Positions 51,662 to 60,363 of a stretch of 64,000 nucleotides of DNA are shown piece by piece. Source of the stretch: Syntrophomonadaceae bacterium (GTDB taxonomy: Bacteria > Bacillota > PH28-bin88); assembly GCA_018333865.1 (NCBI GenBank), contig JAGXSE010000009.1, positions 218,155 through 282,154 on the forward strand, read 5' to 3'. Position 1 is the stretch's first letter; every line of letters starts with the position of its first letter. The notes beneath the pieces were generated by a model that saw only the letters and a list, made by a program, of their open reading frames with translations, did no database searches and was not told where the DNA came from. Position numbers and translations under genes: made by a program.

Positions 51662-52549
51662 CTATGGCCTTGCCTCTTGTTTCCATTTCCAGAGTTCCCG
51701 GCAAAGGGCGGCATACTCTTCCAGGCTTAGGGTTTCACCCCGCCGCAGTCCATCCAGGTTGCTTTTTATAAGCAAAGTATCCCACTGTTCCTTACTGGGC
51801 CCCAGTCCGCCCGCTGACAAGGCATTTAACAGGGTTTTTCTTCTCTGCCCGAAGGCAGATTTTACGATCCTAAAAAACAGGTCCCGGTCAGGAATATCCA
51901 CCGGCGGCCGGCTGCGCACCTCAAACAGGACCACCGCTGAAGAGACTTCCGGAGGAGGGCTGAAAGCAGCAGGGGAAACCAGGGTAATCAGCCGGGGTAA
52001 CGCAAAAAACAAAACGGCAACCGTGAGGGCGCCATATTCTTTGCTGCCCGGTTTAGCCAGGATCCGCATGGCCACTTCCTGTTGCATCATCAAAACCAAT
52101 GACTTGATTTGAAACCCGGAAGCTAACAGGTGCATTACCAGGGGAGTTGTTATATAGTAAGGCAAGTTGGCAACAACCTTATATCCTGCCGGCAAACTGT
52201 GGCAGCTGATGGTTTTCCCAACCAGCTGATCAAAATCCATTTTCAGGGCATCTCCCTGGACGATCTGTATATTCTGATAGCCCTTCAGGGTATCATCCAA
52301 CAAAGGCAATAGGCTCCGGTCAAGCTCGACACTGATTACCTGTCCGGCCTGGTCTGCCAACGCTCTGGTCAGGGTCCCGATCCCGGGACCTATTTCTACT
52401 ACGACGTCCCGAGATTCCAACTCGGCGCCCGCAACAATCTGCCGGACAATACTCTGATCTACCAAAAAATGTTGGCCAAGGGATTTTTTCTGCTGAAACC
52501 CATGCTTTTTCAAAATCCTCTTGGTAAGGCCTGGACTGGCTATTTCCAT
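51662..52549 (-). CDS. rsmA: 16S rRNA (adenine1518-N6/adenine1519-N6) dimethyltransferase
   Basis: 295 residues (KsgA). The N-terminal KKSLGQHFLVDQSIVRQIV, SAM-binding VVEIGPGIGTLTRALADQ (about 50-67) and catalytic NLPYYITTPL (about 127-136) are diagnostic. It dimethylates the two adjacent adenines in helix 45 during 30S biogenesis. It follows the 3D-domain genes by 65 bp. The rnmV (5S maturation) gene that normally precedes it is absent here. Confidence 0.96.
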   Translation of the reverse strand: MEIASPGLTKRILKKHGFQQKKSLGQHFLVDQSIVRQIVAGAELESRDVVVEIGPGIGTLTRALADQAGQVISVELDRSLLPLLDDTLKGYQNIQIVQGDALKMDFDQLVGKTISCHSLPAGYKVVANLPYYITTPLVMHLLASGFQIKSLVLMMQQEVAMRILAKPGSKEYGALTVAVLFFALPRLITLVSPAAFSPPPEVSSAVVLFEVRSRPPVDIPDRDLFFRIVKSAFGQRRKTLLNALSAGGLGPSKEQWDTLLIKSNLDGLRRGETLSLEEYAALCRELWKWKQEARP

Positions 52550-52613
52550 CTCGCTTAACCCCTTATATTATTTATTGCACAAAAAATACGAAAAAAGGCC
52601 TGATCAAGGCCTA

Positions 52614-53582
52614 TTACTCCAGCACATATACTTTTACCTGTCTTCTTCCCCAGCGCAAGGCTTCCTGTCTTGTTTCCAAAAAAACGTCAATCCGGTCGCC
52701 CTTGATTGCGCCACCGGTATCCCTGGCCACAGCAAACCCATATCCTTCAATATATAATCTTTGGCCGAGGGGAATAACCTTGGGATCCACAGCCACCATC
52801 CCCACCTGAGGATAGACGCCGGTAAAGGTTCTGTTTCCAGTATGGGTGTAGGCAGTGGCTTCCATGATCCTTGCTTCCCTGAAAGAAAAACTTTTCCCGG
52901 CCCTGGAAGCGGTAGTAATTGTGCCCATTGCAATCACCTGGTTTTGCGGCATTTTTATTACTTCCCTGCTCACCACTTCCCGCTTTACTTCCACGCCGTC
53001 CTCATAGGTTATTTGGGTTTGTATCTTCTCCTGCCCTTTTTTTCCTTTCTGGATAATCTTGCGGATACCCTTTTCCAAACTCGGGTAGTCCCGCCGCTCA
53101 ACCCGGTAAGGTATTTCCTTATTTTCAACCAGCTCCCTGGTGACAACCCTTGTCACCACTATCTGGGTTCCCTGGGATACGGTTTCATTCAGGGCAGGGG
53201 TCACCCGGTCATTTGGTCCCGTCTGGATCCCGAGCTCAGCCAGGATTTCTTTCACCGCAACAGGTGTTGTTACAAGTTCCTTTACGCCTCCGTCCGCTGC
53301 AACTTTAACAGGAAATGCTCTTAACACAGATATTTCCATGCCTTTTGCAATGGGCAGGTCTAAACCGGGTTTTACAACGTCTTTGGGGCCCATCTCCACG
53401 CCTTGCCGCTGCAAGAACTGCTCAACTGTGCCATCAGAGGCCCGGACCAGCCGGCTCTCTTCCCCTTCAATCCTTAGCTGCACTTCGTAACTAGGGGGAC
53501 TGCAGGCTATCGGCACCGCCAAAAATACAAATGAAAGGACTAGTAAACAAAGGAGTTTATTCGTCTGCCAAAAATTATTCAA
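52614..53582 (-). CDS. 3D/G5-domain cell-wall protein, YabE-like (copy 1)
   Basis: About 322 residues from one of several TTG codons after AAGGAGG (53582 or 53585). A signal/anchor segment (about 5-25) is followed by two DUF348-type beta repeats (about 35-140), a G5 domain (about 145-215) and a C-terminal 3D domain (about 235-322) with ATAYTHTGNRTFTGVYPQVG and VAVDPKVIPLGQRLYIEGYG. The three Asp of the 3D motif (VDP, DTGG, DVF) are present. Such proteins are predicted lytic transglycosylases of vegetative or germinating cells. Confidence 0.88.
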   Translation of the reverse strand: MNNFWQTNKLLCLLVLSFVFLAVPIACSPPSYEVQLRIEGEESRLVRASDGTVEQFLQRQGVEMGPKDVVKPGLDLPIAKGMEISVLRAFPVKVAADGGVKELVTTPVAVKEILAELGIQTGPNDRVTPALNETVSQGTQIVVTRVVTRELVENKEIPYRVERRDYPSLEKGIRKIIQKGKKGQEKIQTQITYEDGVEVKREVVSREVIKMPQNQVIAMGTITTASRAGKSFSFREARIMEATAYTHTGNRTFTGVYPQVGMVAVDPKVIPLGQRLYIEGYGFAVARDTGGAIKGDRIDVFLETRQEALRWGRRQVKVYVLE

Positions 53583-53727
53583 CAACAAAATCCTCCTTAC
53601 CAACAGGCTCTTTAAGCATAACCGGATAACTTATATGCGCAGACATATCCAAAGCCATATAAATAATAATTTATCTGTTCGCCAAATAATCGCAATATCC
53701 TGCCGGCTATCAAAAGCAACAGGCGCC

Positions 53728-54729
53728 TTACCAGGGTTCCACAAGCAGAACTCTTACCTTGCGCCTGCCCCACTCGAGGGCCTCTTCTTCTGTGTCGAAG
53801 AACACGTCAATTATGTTTCCTTTAATTAGACCGCCGGTATCCGCCGCTCGGGCATAACCGTACCCTTCCACCCACATCAGGGTGCCTAGGGGGATCACCC
53901 TGGGATCTACCGCTACAATCCCCCGGCGCGGATAAATTCCTGTGAAGGTTGGGTTGCCGGTATGGGTATAACCGGTTGCCTCCAGGATAAGCTCGCGGCG
54001 AAATTCAGCCGGAGGCTGACCCCGGTACGCCATGCTTGGGGAAGAAACAGAATCAGCAATGGAACCGTAGACCACCACCCTGTTCTGGGGAAGTTTAAAT
54101 ACTGCGGCATCTAATTTTTCCCTGGCCACCTCCTGCTGGTTCCGGTAGGTTACCTGCCAGACCACCTCTTTGATACCTGGGTGTCCGGCCTGGACTGTCC
54201 TGCGCCTTCCGGCAGCCAGATAATAGACCGGCTTAAACTCTGTTGTAAAATTCAGCTCTCTTCTTTCCACCACCAAGCCTCTGGTGATCCGGTTGACTTG
54301 CATAATCAGCCCGGGCCCTTCTGGCCCTGATGTCCTGATGGTTTCGACATAATCTTCCGGACCCATGGTAATACCGGCAGTTTTCAAAGCCTCTTCTTCT
54401 TTCAGGCAAGGAATCCTGATGAAATGCTTTTTTTCGCCATCAACTATTGTGACCGGGATTGCTTTGGTAACGGATATTGTCCGGCCCCACCAAAAAAAGC
54501 CGCTTTCAGCAATCAAATCCTCCGGTTCAACATCTATGCCGGCCTGGCGCAAGATAGCTGCAGTGCCTATTTCTCTGGTTTTTATGGAATGGATCTCATC
54601 CTCAACCTTAATGGTTACTTGTTTAGGCCACCAGATAAAACAGGCAATAATGACAACCAATCCGGCAAATGCCAGAACTGACCATTTCGTTTCCTTAATT
54701 TTTTGAATTAGCCTCTGCCCTGATAGCAA
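53728..54729 (-). CDS. 3D/G5-domain cell-wall protein, YabE-like (copy 2)
   Basis: 333 residues starting at TTG 54729 (GGGAGGTCGCAAA upstream). It has the same order as copy 1: an N-terminal membrane anchor (SVLAFAGLVVIIACFIWW), two DUF348-like repeats, a G5-type region (about 155-220) and a 3D domain (about 245-333) with ATGYTHTGNPTFTGIYPRRG, VAVDPRVIPLGTLMWVEGYG, DTGG and DVFFDTEEEALEWG. The two are tandem paralogues; B. subtilis has a single yabE here. Confidence 0.9.
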   Translation of the reverse strand: MLSGQRLIQKIKETKWSVLAFAGLVVIIACFIWWPKQVTIKVEDEIHSIKTREIGTAAILRQAGIDVEPEDLIAESGFFWWGRTISVTKAIPVTIVDGEKKHFIRIPCLKEEEALKTAGITMGPEDYVETIRTSGPEGPGLIMQVNRITRGLVVERRELNFTTEFKPVYYLAAGRRRTVQAGHPGIKEVVWQVTYRNQQEVAREKLDAAVFKLPQNRVVVYGSIADSVSSPSMAYRGQPPAEFRRELILEATGYTHTGNPTFTGIYPRRGIVAVDPRVIPLGTLMWVEGYGYARAADTGGLIKGNIIDVFFDTEEEALEWGRRKVRVLLVEPW

Positions 54730-54832
54730 TTTGCGACCTCCCTTTTTCCGGCCTTTATAACTTATGCCGGAACATGATCGTGGTTTCCTGTTAACATTTT
54801 TTCCATAACAGGAGGTTCGCTAGTCGTGCTTA

Positions 54833-54868
54833 ATAAAAAAAGACATGAGAAAAACTTTTCCTCATGTC
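54833..54868 (-). terminator. Rho-independent terminator after tatD
   Basis: On the minus strand GACATGAG/CTCATGTC stem is followed by TTTTTTTATT, about 105 bp past the tatD stop. Confidence 0.85.
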
Positions 54869-54972
54869 AGTTCATAATGTCAGATAAAAAACTATTTATC
54901 ACAGATGGCTACCCGCTCTGATGCCACTTCTGACAGCGCAAAGCAATAACAGATGTCAGTGCCGGGTAGTCT

Positions 54973-55737
54973 TTAAAACCCAAACAGCCGCCTGGCGTTG
55001 GCTGTCGTTGTTGCTGCCAGTTCCTCCAAGGAAACTTTTCTGATTTTCGCGATCTCAATAGCTACTTCCAAAACATATGCCGGCTCATTCCGTTTACCCC
55101 GGTAGGGTTCCGGAGTAAGATAAGGAGCATCGGTTTCAATCAAGAGTCTGTCTGAGGGTACTAGGCGGGCCACTTCCTTAGGCGTATGGGCATTTTTATA
55201 GGTTACCGGCCCGGCCAGGGAAATATAAAATCCCAGGTTAAGGCACTGGCGGGCCATTTCCCAGCTGCCGGAAAAACAGTGCAGGACACCCCCGACATCC
55301 GCTGCCTTCTCCTGCCGCAGAACGGTGACGGTATCACCATGGGCATCCCTGTCGTGGACAATGACCGGCAGCTTCATCTCTTTGGCAAGGGCTATCTGCT
55401 GCCTGAATGTTTCCTGCTGCACAGGCCGGGGGGATAAATCCCGGTAATAATCCAGGCCCATTTCCCCGATCGCCAGGACCTTGGTAGCTTTGGCCAGCTT
55501 CCTCAGTTCCTCCAGGTCTGCAGAAGAAAAATTTTTCGCGTCGTGGGGATGAAAGCCTACAGCAGCATACATACCAGGGTATGTTTCCGCCAACCGCACC
55601 GACTGGCGGGAGGCCTCCAGGTTATAGCCGACGTTTATAATCCGGGTTACCCCGGCCTGGCTCGCCCGCTCCAATACAAGAGGCAGGTCATGCTTGAAAT
55701 CCTTGTCGTTTAAATGCGCATGAGTATCTATCAGCAC
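54973..55737 (-). CDS. tatD: TatD-family metal-dependent deoxyribonuclease
   Basis: 254 residues. LIDTHAHLNDKDF (metal His-x-His), GEMGLDYYRDLSPRPVQQE, PVIVHDRDAH, HCFSGSWEMA and LIETDAPYLTPEPYRGKRNEP are the family motifs. It hydrolyses DNA 3' ends with two metal ions, linked to DNA repair and oxidative damage. Its ATG immediately follows the metG stop (no gap), so they are translationally coupled. B. subtilis yabD has the same position. Confidence 0.95.
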   Translation of the reverse strand: MLIDTHAHLNDKDFKHDLPLVLERASQAGVTRIINVGYNLEASRQSVRLAETYPGMYAAVGFHPHDAKNFSSADLEELRKLAKATKVLAIGEMGLDYYRDLSPRPVQQETFRQQIALAKEMKLPVIVHDRDAHGDTVTVLRQEKAADVGGVLHCFSGSWEMARQCLNLGFYISLAGPVTYKNAHTPKEVARLVPSDRLLIETDAPYLTPEPYRGKRNEPAYVLEVAIEIAKIRKVSLEELAATTTANARRLFGF

Positions 55738-57681
55738 TTATTTCACCTTCGCACCAGATTCAATGTCGCTGTCAACCGTAACCAGGGTTAGCTTTTCGTC
55801 CCCGATCGCAGCCAGTATCATCCCCTGCGAGGTAATGCCGCGAAGTTTAGCCGGCTTGAGGTTAAAAACCAGCACCAGCTTCTTGCCTATCAGCTGTTCC
55901 GGCTGGTAATCCTGGGCAATGCCGGAAACTACAGTGCGGGTTTCGCTGCCTACTTGCAGGGTCAGTTTTAGCAGCTTATCCGCCTTCTCCACCCTTTCGG
56001 CGGTTATAACCTCAGCTACCCGCAGGTCTACCTTTGCAAAATCCTGAATTTCGATCGGTTCTGCGCCGGCTTGAACAGCTCGGGTTTCCTGTATTGCGGG
56101 CACTTCCACCTTTGCAGGAGCGTTAGCGGCGTCTTCCTCCTCAAATTCAATCCTGGGGAAGATCGGGTCTCCTCTTTTAATGCTGATACCGGGGTGGATC
56201 CGGCCCCAGGTTTGAATGCTCTCCCAGGTATGGAGCTCTGGCAAATGACTGATGCCTAATTGGGCACATACTTTGGGCGGGGTTACCGGCATGAAAGGGG
56301 TAATCATCACTGTCGCAAACCTGATGGTCTCGGTCAGGTTATACATGATGTTCTCTAGCCTTGGCCGGGCAGCCGGGTCTTTAGCCAGTGCCCAGGGGGA
56401 GGTTTCTTCAATGTACTTGTTGGCGCGGTTAACAAGCCTCCAAATGGCTGCCAGGGCCTGCCCAAAGTTATACTCGGCCAGGGCATTTTCTACTTCCTTT
56501 AGCACCTCTTGCCCAAGGCTGACCAACTGGTTGTCCAGTTGATCATTTTCTCCCGGCCTGGGGATGATGCCACCGCAAAACTTCTCCAGCATGGCTGTGG
56601 TGCGGCTCAAGAGATTGCCAAAGTCATTGGCCAGATCCACGTTGATCCGGTTCACCAGGGCCTCCTCGGAGTAATAGCCGTCTGACCCGTAAGGCATCTC
56701 TCGCAAAAGAAAATACCTGAGGGCATCAACCCCGTATCTTTGGATCAGAATCATGGGGTCAACAACATTTCCTCTGGACTTGGACATCTTGCCGCCATCA
56801 ATCAGCAGCCAGCCATGTCCGAACACTGTTTTGGGCAAGGGCAAGTTGGCCGCCATCAGCATGATGGGCCAGATCACAGTATGAAAGCGCACGATATCTT
56901 TTCCTACCAGGTGCACCGCAGGCCAGTAGCGTTCAAACTTGGTTCCGTCCGCACTCCAGGGGTCCAGGGCGGAAATATAGTTCGTTAAAGCATCGAACCA
57001 GACATAAATCACATGGTTCTCCTTTAAAGGCACCGGGATGCCCCAATTAAAGGTTGTCCGGGAAATGCACAGGTCTTCCAGTCCGCCCTTAATAAAATTA
57101 ACCATTTCATTGTGCCTGGCAGCAGGCATAATAAATTCCGGATGGGACTGAATATGCTCTAATAGCCGGTCAGCATACTTTTTCATCCGGAAGAAATAAC
57201 TTTCTTCCTTAACCAATTCTACCGGCCGTTTACAGTCCGGATTAGCGCAAAACCGGTCCGGGACCTGCCGCTCTGTCCAAAAAGTTTCACAGGGGGTGCA
57301 GTACCATCCCTCGTACTCGGAGATATAGATGTCGCCGTTTTCGTAGATCCGCCGGAACAATTCCTGCACAACGGCTTTATGTCTTGGTTCCGTTGTCCGG
57401 ATAAAATCATCATTGCTTATTTTAAGGTCCGCCCACAATTGGCGAAAAGAAGCTACAATCCGGTCCACAAACTCCTGGGGATGGACCCCTGCTTCATTCG
57501 CCCGGCGCTGAATTTTTTGTCCATGCTCGTCTGAACCGGTCAAAAACATCACATCATATCCTCGCATCCGGTGGTAGCGGGCTAAAGTATCTGCCATGGT
57601 AGTTGTCAAAGCGTGGCCGATATGGAGTTTGTCCGAAGGGTAATAAATCGGGGTTGTGACATAAAAAGCCTTGTTTTTCAC
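55738..57681 (-). CDS. metG: Methionyl-tRNA synthetase
   Basis: 647 residues. The HIGH motif is in YYPSDKLHIGHAL, the KMSKS motif is GGKMSKSRG (about 299), and the zinc-binding knuckle is CTPCETFW...CANPDC. A C-terminal tRNA-binding (EMAP/Trbp111-like) domain (about 545-647) starts FAKVDLRVAEV. It charges tRNA-Met. The gene has its own sigma-A promoter (57862-57891) and a 170 nt leader containing a terminator-like hairpin. Confidence 0.97.
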   Translation of the reverse strand: MKNKAFYVTTPIYYPSDKLHIGHALTTTMADTLARYHRMRGYDVMFLTGSDEHGQKIQRRANEAGVHPQEFVDRIVASFRQLWADLKISNDDFIRTTEPRHKAVVQELFRRIYENGDIYISEYEGWYCTPCETFWTERQVPDRFCANPDCKRPVELVKEESYFFRMKKYADRLLEHIQSHPEFIMPAARHNEMVNFIKGGLEDLCISRTTFNWGIPVPLKENHVIYVWFDALTNYISALDPWSADGTKFERYWPAVHLVGKDIVRFHTVIWPIMLMAANLPLPKTVFGHGWLLIDGGKMSKSRGNVVDPMILIQRYGVDALRYFLLREMPYGSDGYYSEEALVNRINVDLANDFGNLLSRTTAMLEKFCGGIIPRPGENDQLDNQLVSLGQEVLKEVENALAEYNFGQALAAIWRLVNRANKYIEETSPWALAKDPAARPRLENIMYNLTETIRFATVMITPFMPVTPPKVCAQLGISHLPELHTWESIQTWGRIHPGISIKRGDPIFPRIEFEEEDAANAPAKVEVPAIQETRAVQAGAEPIEIQDFAKVDLRVAEVITAERVEKADKLLKLTLQVGSETRTVVSGIAQDYQPEQLIGKKLVLVFNLKPAKLRGITSQGMILAAIGDEKLTLVTVDSDIESGAKVK

Positions 57682-57738
57682 TCTGCTCCTCCTTATTTTT
57701 CAACAAAATCTTTTTGACTGTGTTGATGTCAATAAAAA

Positions 57739-57796
57739 TTCCCGCCCTGGTCAAGGAGCGAGAATACTTCGGTGTGTCCCCGTTCCTTAGAGCGGG
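57739..57796 (-). promoter_or_regulatory. Attenuator-like hairpin in the metG leader
   Basis: On the minus strand CCCGC...GCGGG with an inner AAGGAACG/CGCTCCTT helix forms a stem, followed by AATTTTTATT. This looks like a rho-independent terminator inside the leader, so read-through would have to be regulated. No T-box consensus (GGTGGNACCGCG) is visible. The loop contains GGAACGGGGACACACC, a motif shared with the R repeats at the window end. Confidence 0.5.
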
Positions 57797-57861
57797 TAGC
57801 TATCTATGATAAAGGCTGTTTCTTGACCTATAGCTTTTGCCCCAACAGGCAGTTCAGAAGT

Positions 57862-57891
57862 ATTATAGTAGAGCTGAGACATTTTTGTCAA
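57862..57891 (-). promoter_or_regulatory. Sigma-A promoter of metG
   Basis: TTGACA, 18 bp spacer, TATAAT on the minus strand, about 175 bp upstream of the metG start. Confidence 0.85.
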
Positions 57892-57939
57892 GTATTCCCC
57901 TATCTGAAAAAAATATTAGCTTATAAGCAAAAAAGTGTA

Positions 57940-57968
57940 TTGACTATTAATGGATACACTGGTACCAT
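57940..57968 (+). promoter_or_regulatory. Sigma-A promoter of abrB
   Basis: TTGACT, 17 bp spacer, TACCAT on the plus strand; start near 57975. Confidence 0.75.
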
Positions 57969-57978
57969 CTAGGTAGAT

Positions 57979-57995
57979 TGTCGAATAATGTTGAA
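57979..57995 (+). promoter_or_regulatory. Tandem Spo0A boxes downstream of the abrB promoter
   Basis: TGTCGAA-TAA-TGTTGAA: a perfect 0A box and a one-mismatch box stepped by 10 bp, just after the predicted start point. B. subtilis abrB has almost the same arrangement, through which Spo0A~P represses it. Confidence 0.82.
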
Positions 57996-58020
57996 CTAAA
58001 GAGAGGAGGGGGCTAAAACC

Positions 58021-58275
58021 ATGATTAAATCGACAGGAATCGTACGCAAGGTGGACGAGCTTGGGAGGGTTGTAATTCCGATAGAGCTGCGCCGTACTCT
58101 GGGGATCGATGAAAAAGATGCGCTGGAGATATATGTGGATTCAGAGAGAATTATCCTGAAGAAATACGAGCCGGCCTGTGTTTTCTGCGGCAATGCAGAA
58201 GAAGTGAAAAACTTCCGCGGAAAAAATATTTGCCGCCAGTGCGCCGCTGATATGTCCGCCGCTGTCGGTGCTTAA
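58021..58275 (+). CDS. abrB: AbrB-like transition-state regulator with a C-terminal Cys4 tail
   Basis: 84 residues. Residues 1-50 are the AbrB swapped-hairpin domain (STGIVRKVDELGRVVIPIELRRTLGI). The C-terminal part has C53-x-x-C56 and C71-x-x-C74, a small zinc-ribbon-like knuckle not present in the B. subtilis protein, which has its own different C-terminal dimer domain. It represses post-exponential genes. The start ATG has GAGAGGAGGGGGCTAAAACC upstream. It is the only plus-strand gene in this part of the window. Confidence 0.93.
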   Translation: MIKSTGIVRKVDELGRVVIPIELRRTLGIDEKDALEIYVDSERIILKKYEPACVFCGNAEEVKNFRGKNICRQCAADMSAAVGA

Positions 58276-58286
58276 AGCACCTGTAA

Positions 58287-58310
58287 GAGGCCCAATGGGC
58301 CTCTTTTCAT
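58287..58310. terminator. Terminator after abrB, convergent with rsmI
   Basis: GAGGCCC-AAT-GGGCCTC followed by TTTTCATTTT on the plus strand, 11 bp past the abrB stop. Confidence 0.85.
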
Positions 58311-58311
58311 T

Positions 58312-59181
58312 TTACTCCCCCTTGTCGTGGCGAATAAAAGCCTGATATACCTTATTCTTTGGCCAGCAAAGCTGCCGCGCGACATCCTTAATAGCCTCTT
58401 TTCTGCTCTTCCCCTGGTTCTCCAGGCCGGCAACCAAAGCATAAACCTCATGGCTGTCGAACTCTCCGGGGCTTGTCAGAATAACAGGATTATTCCCATG
58501 AACAACAATGGTGATCTCGCCTCTTGGCACGATGGAGGCAAAGTGTTTAAGCAAGGAAGCGGCATCCCCGCGCAGGACCTCCTCAAAGGTTTTGGTCAAC
58601 TCTCGCACTATGGCCAGGGGCCGGTCACCCCATACGGTTTCCATATCTTGCAAAGCTGAAATTAACCTGTAAGGGGATTCGTAAAATACTAAAGTTCGGG
58701 CTTCGTATTTTAGTTTTTCTAAAAGTTCCCTGCGCTCTTTCGGTTTTCTGGGCAAAAAACCTTCAAAACAAAACCGGTCGGTAGGAAAACCAGCAACTAC
58801 CAGGGCCGTGATCACCGCTGATGGACCGGGCAGCGGCACTACTTTTAATCCAGCCGCCAAAACCTGTACTATTAGTTCATGTCCCGGATCAGAAATGCCA
58901 GGCATACCCGCATCGGAAACCAGAGCCACATCCTTGCCCTCTCTTAAAACTTTTAAGAGGTAGTTTCCTTTCTCCGCCAGATTGTGGCTGTGGTAGCTGG
59001 TGAGCGGAGTATGGATATCGTAATGGGACAGAAGTTTCCTGGTATGACGAGTATCTTCTGCGGCAATCAGGCTGACTTCTTTCAATACCTTTAATACCCG
59101 CAAGGTAATGTCTTCGAGGTTGCCGATCGGTGTTGCGCAGAGATAAAGGCTCCCATGCCTTTCTTCGGTTAACAGACTCAA
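58312..59181 (-). CDS. rsmI: 16S rRNA (cytidine1402-2'-O)-methyltransferase
   Basis: About 289 residues. I place the start at TTG 59181 (AGAAGGTGATCCA upstream); it gives SLLTEERHGSLYLCATPIGNLEDITLR, the family N-terminus. VSDAGMPGISDPGHELI and PLPGPSAVITALVVAGFPTDRFCFEGFLPRK are the tetrapyrrole-methylase-type SAM motifs. It methylates C1402 of 16S rRNA. It follows yabA by 26 bp, as in B. subtilis (yabC). Confidence 0.95.
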   Translation of the reverse strand: MSLLTEERHGSLYLCATPIGNLEDITLRVLKVLKEVSLIAAEDTRHTRKLLSHYDIHTPLTSYHSHNLAEKGNYLLKVLREGKDVALVSDAGMPGISDPGHELIVQVLAAGLKVVPLPGPSAVITALVVAGFPTDRFCFEGFLPRKPKERRELLEKLKYEARTLVFYESPYRLISALQDMETVWGDRPLAIVRELTKTFEEVLRGDAASLLKHFASIVPRGEITIVVHGNNPVILTSPGEFDSHEVYALVAGLENQGKSRKEAIKDVARQLCWPKNKVYQAFIRHDKGE

Positions 59182-59207
59182 TGGATCACCTTCTTTGAGC
59201 AACAGCA

Positions 59208-59513
59208 TTAAGAGGAGGTGCCGGGTTTCCGGTCCCCCCGGTGCCTGCGTTGCATAAAACTCAAACAAAACAGACAATCTTCCTCTTTTGGCCTGCTGCC
59301 GGCAAAATGAGGAGGGCAGATGTGGAAACCTTCTTCGTAAAGCTTTAGCAAGTGTTCCTGCCCCTCCCTGGTATCTCTTTCAGCATATAGCTGGGTTCTT
59401 AGCTGCTGGTTTTGCACCTCAACTTCTGCTACAGCCTCCCGCAAGGACTGCACCTCTTTAAGCATTGCAATTAAGCCGGCTTCCAGTTCAGCTAACCTGT
59501 CTGTAGGTTTCAA
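59208..59513 (-). CDS. yabA: Replication initiation control protein YabA
   Basis: 101 residues starting at TTG 59513 (AAGGGGAGTAAATTGC upstream). The N-terminal about 60 residues form a leucine-rich coiled coil (LAELEAGLIAMLKEVQSL). The C-terminus has the zinc-binding GFHICPPHFAG...CLFCLSFM. YabA binds DnaA and DnaN to limit re-initiation of replication. Position after yaaT supports the call. Confidence 0.93.
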   Translation of the reverse strand: MKPTDRLAELEAGLIAMLKEVQSLREAVAEVEVQNQQLRTQLYAERDTREGQEHLLKLYEEGFHICPPHFAGSRPKEEDCLFCLSFMQRRHRGDRKPGTSS

Positions 59514-59554
59514 GCAATTTACTCCCCTTTTTATGCAGCAAACCTGCTACAGCC

Positions 59555-60358
59555 TCAGTCTTGTTTCCGGCATATTTCGGACAGGGGATAACTTATGACC
59601 TGCTTATCTTCAGCTTCAACAGTGACTGTTTGCTTCATGATATTTGTGTTCAAGACCTTGCACTTCCCGCAAGGGGTTTGCACCGTTTCTCCATTAACAG
59701 GAAAACACCCCCTGGCATCCTCATAGACATCGCTTTCATACCTCAAGCAACACATCAGGCGACCGCAGATCCCAGATATTTTGGTCGGGTTAAGGGATAG
59801 ATTCTGGTCTTTGGCCATCCTGATGGAAACGGGATCGAAATCCCCTAAAAAAGTGGTACAACACAATTCTCGTCCACAGCAGCCCAAGCCGCCCAGCATT
59901 TTGGCCTCGTCCCTTACCCCAATCTGGCGCAATTCAATTCGGGTGCGGAAGACCGCAGCCAGGTCTTTGACTAAATCCCGGAAATCCACCCGTCCCTCTG
60001 CTGTAAAATAAAAGATAATTTTACTGGAATCAAAAGCATATTCCACATCAACCAGCTTCATCGGCAGGTTATGCCCGGCTATTTTTTGGGTGCAAACTGC
60101 AAGGGCTGATTTTTCTTTTATGCGGTTTTCTTCCACCTTCGCAAGATCCTCAGGTGTTGCTATCCGGAGCACCTTTTTCAAAGGGCTGATCACCCTCTCT
60201 TCATCAACATCGCGGGGGCCAACCACTGCCTCCCCGGACTCGATGCCCCTGGCTGTTTCAACAACTACTTTCTGGCCTGTTTTTATGGGGAGATCCCCTG
60301 GATCGAAATAGTAGATTTTGCCCGCTTTTTTAAACCTGATTCCCACCACATTAACCAT
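59555..60358 (-). CDS. ricT: RicT/YaaT (PSP1-domain protein)
   Basis: 267 residues. The PSP1 domain (about 50-160) and a Cys-rich segment are clear: GGLGCCGRELCCTTFLGDF (about 150-168) and GICGRLMCCLRYESDVYEDA. In B. subtilis YaaT with YlbF and YmcA forms an iron-sulfur-bound complex that helps RNase Y cleavage and Spo0A phosphorylation. The ATG has a GGGGGTTAGCCGCC-type site. It is in the holB-ricT-yabA order. Confidence 0.94.
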   Translation of the reverse strand: MVNVVGIRFKKAGKIYYFDPGDLPIKTGQKVVVETARGIESGEAVVGPRDVDEERVISPLKKVLRIATPEDLAKVEENRIKEKSALAVCTQKIAGHNLPMKLVDVEYAFDSSKIIFYFTAEGRVDFRDLVKDLAAVFRTRIELRQIGVRDEAKMLGGLGCCGRELCCTTFLGDFDPVSIRMAKDQNLSLNPTKISGICGRLMCCLRYESDVYEDARGCFPVNGETVQTPCGKCKVLNTNIMKQTVTVEAEDKQVISYPLSEICRKQD

Positions 60359-60363
60359 GGCGG

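Larger units (their letters stand above)
57682..58020. other. Divergent control region between metG and abrB
   Basis: 339 bp with no gene. It contains the metG promoter and its structured leader on the minus strand, and the abrB promoter with Spo0A boxes on the plus strand. Confidence 0.7.

Noticed and set aside
57700..57861. T-box riboswitch upstream of metG
   Set aside because: No GGTGGNACCGCG antiterminator bulge or specifier loop could be found; only a terminator-like hairpin is visible.
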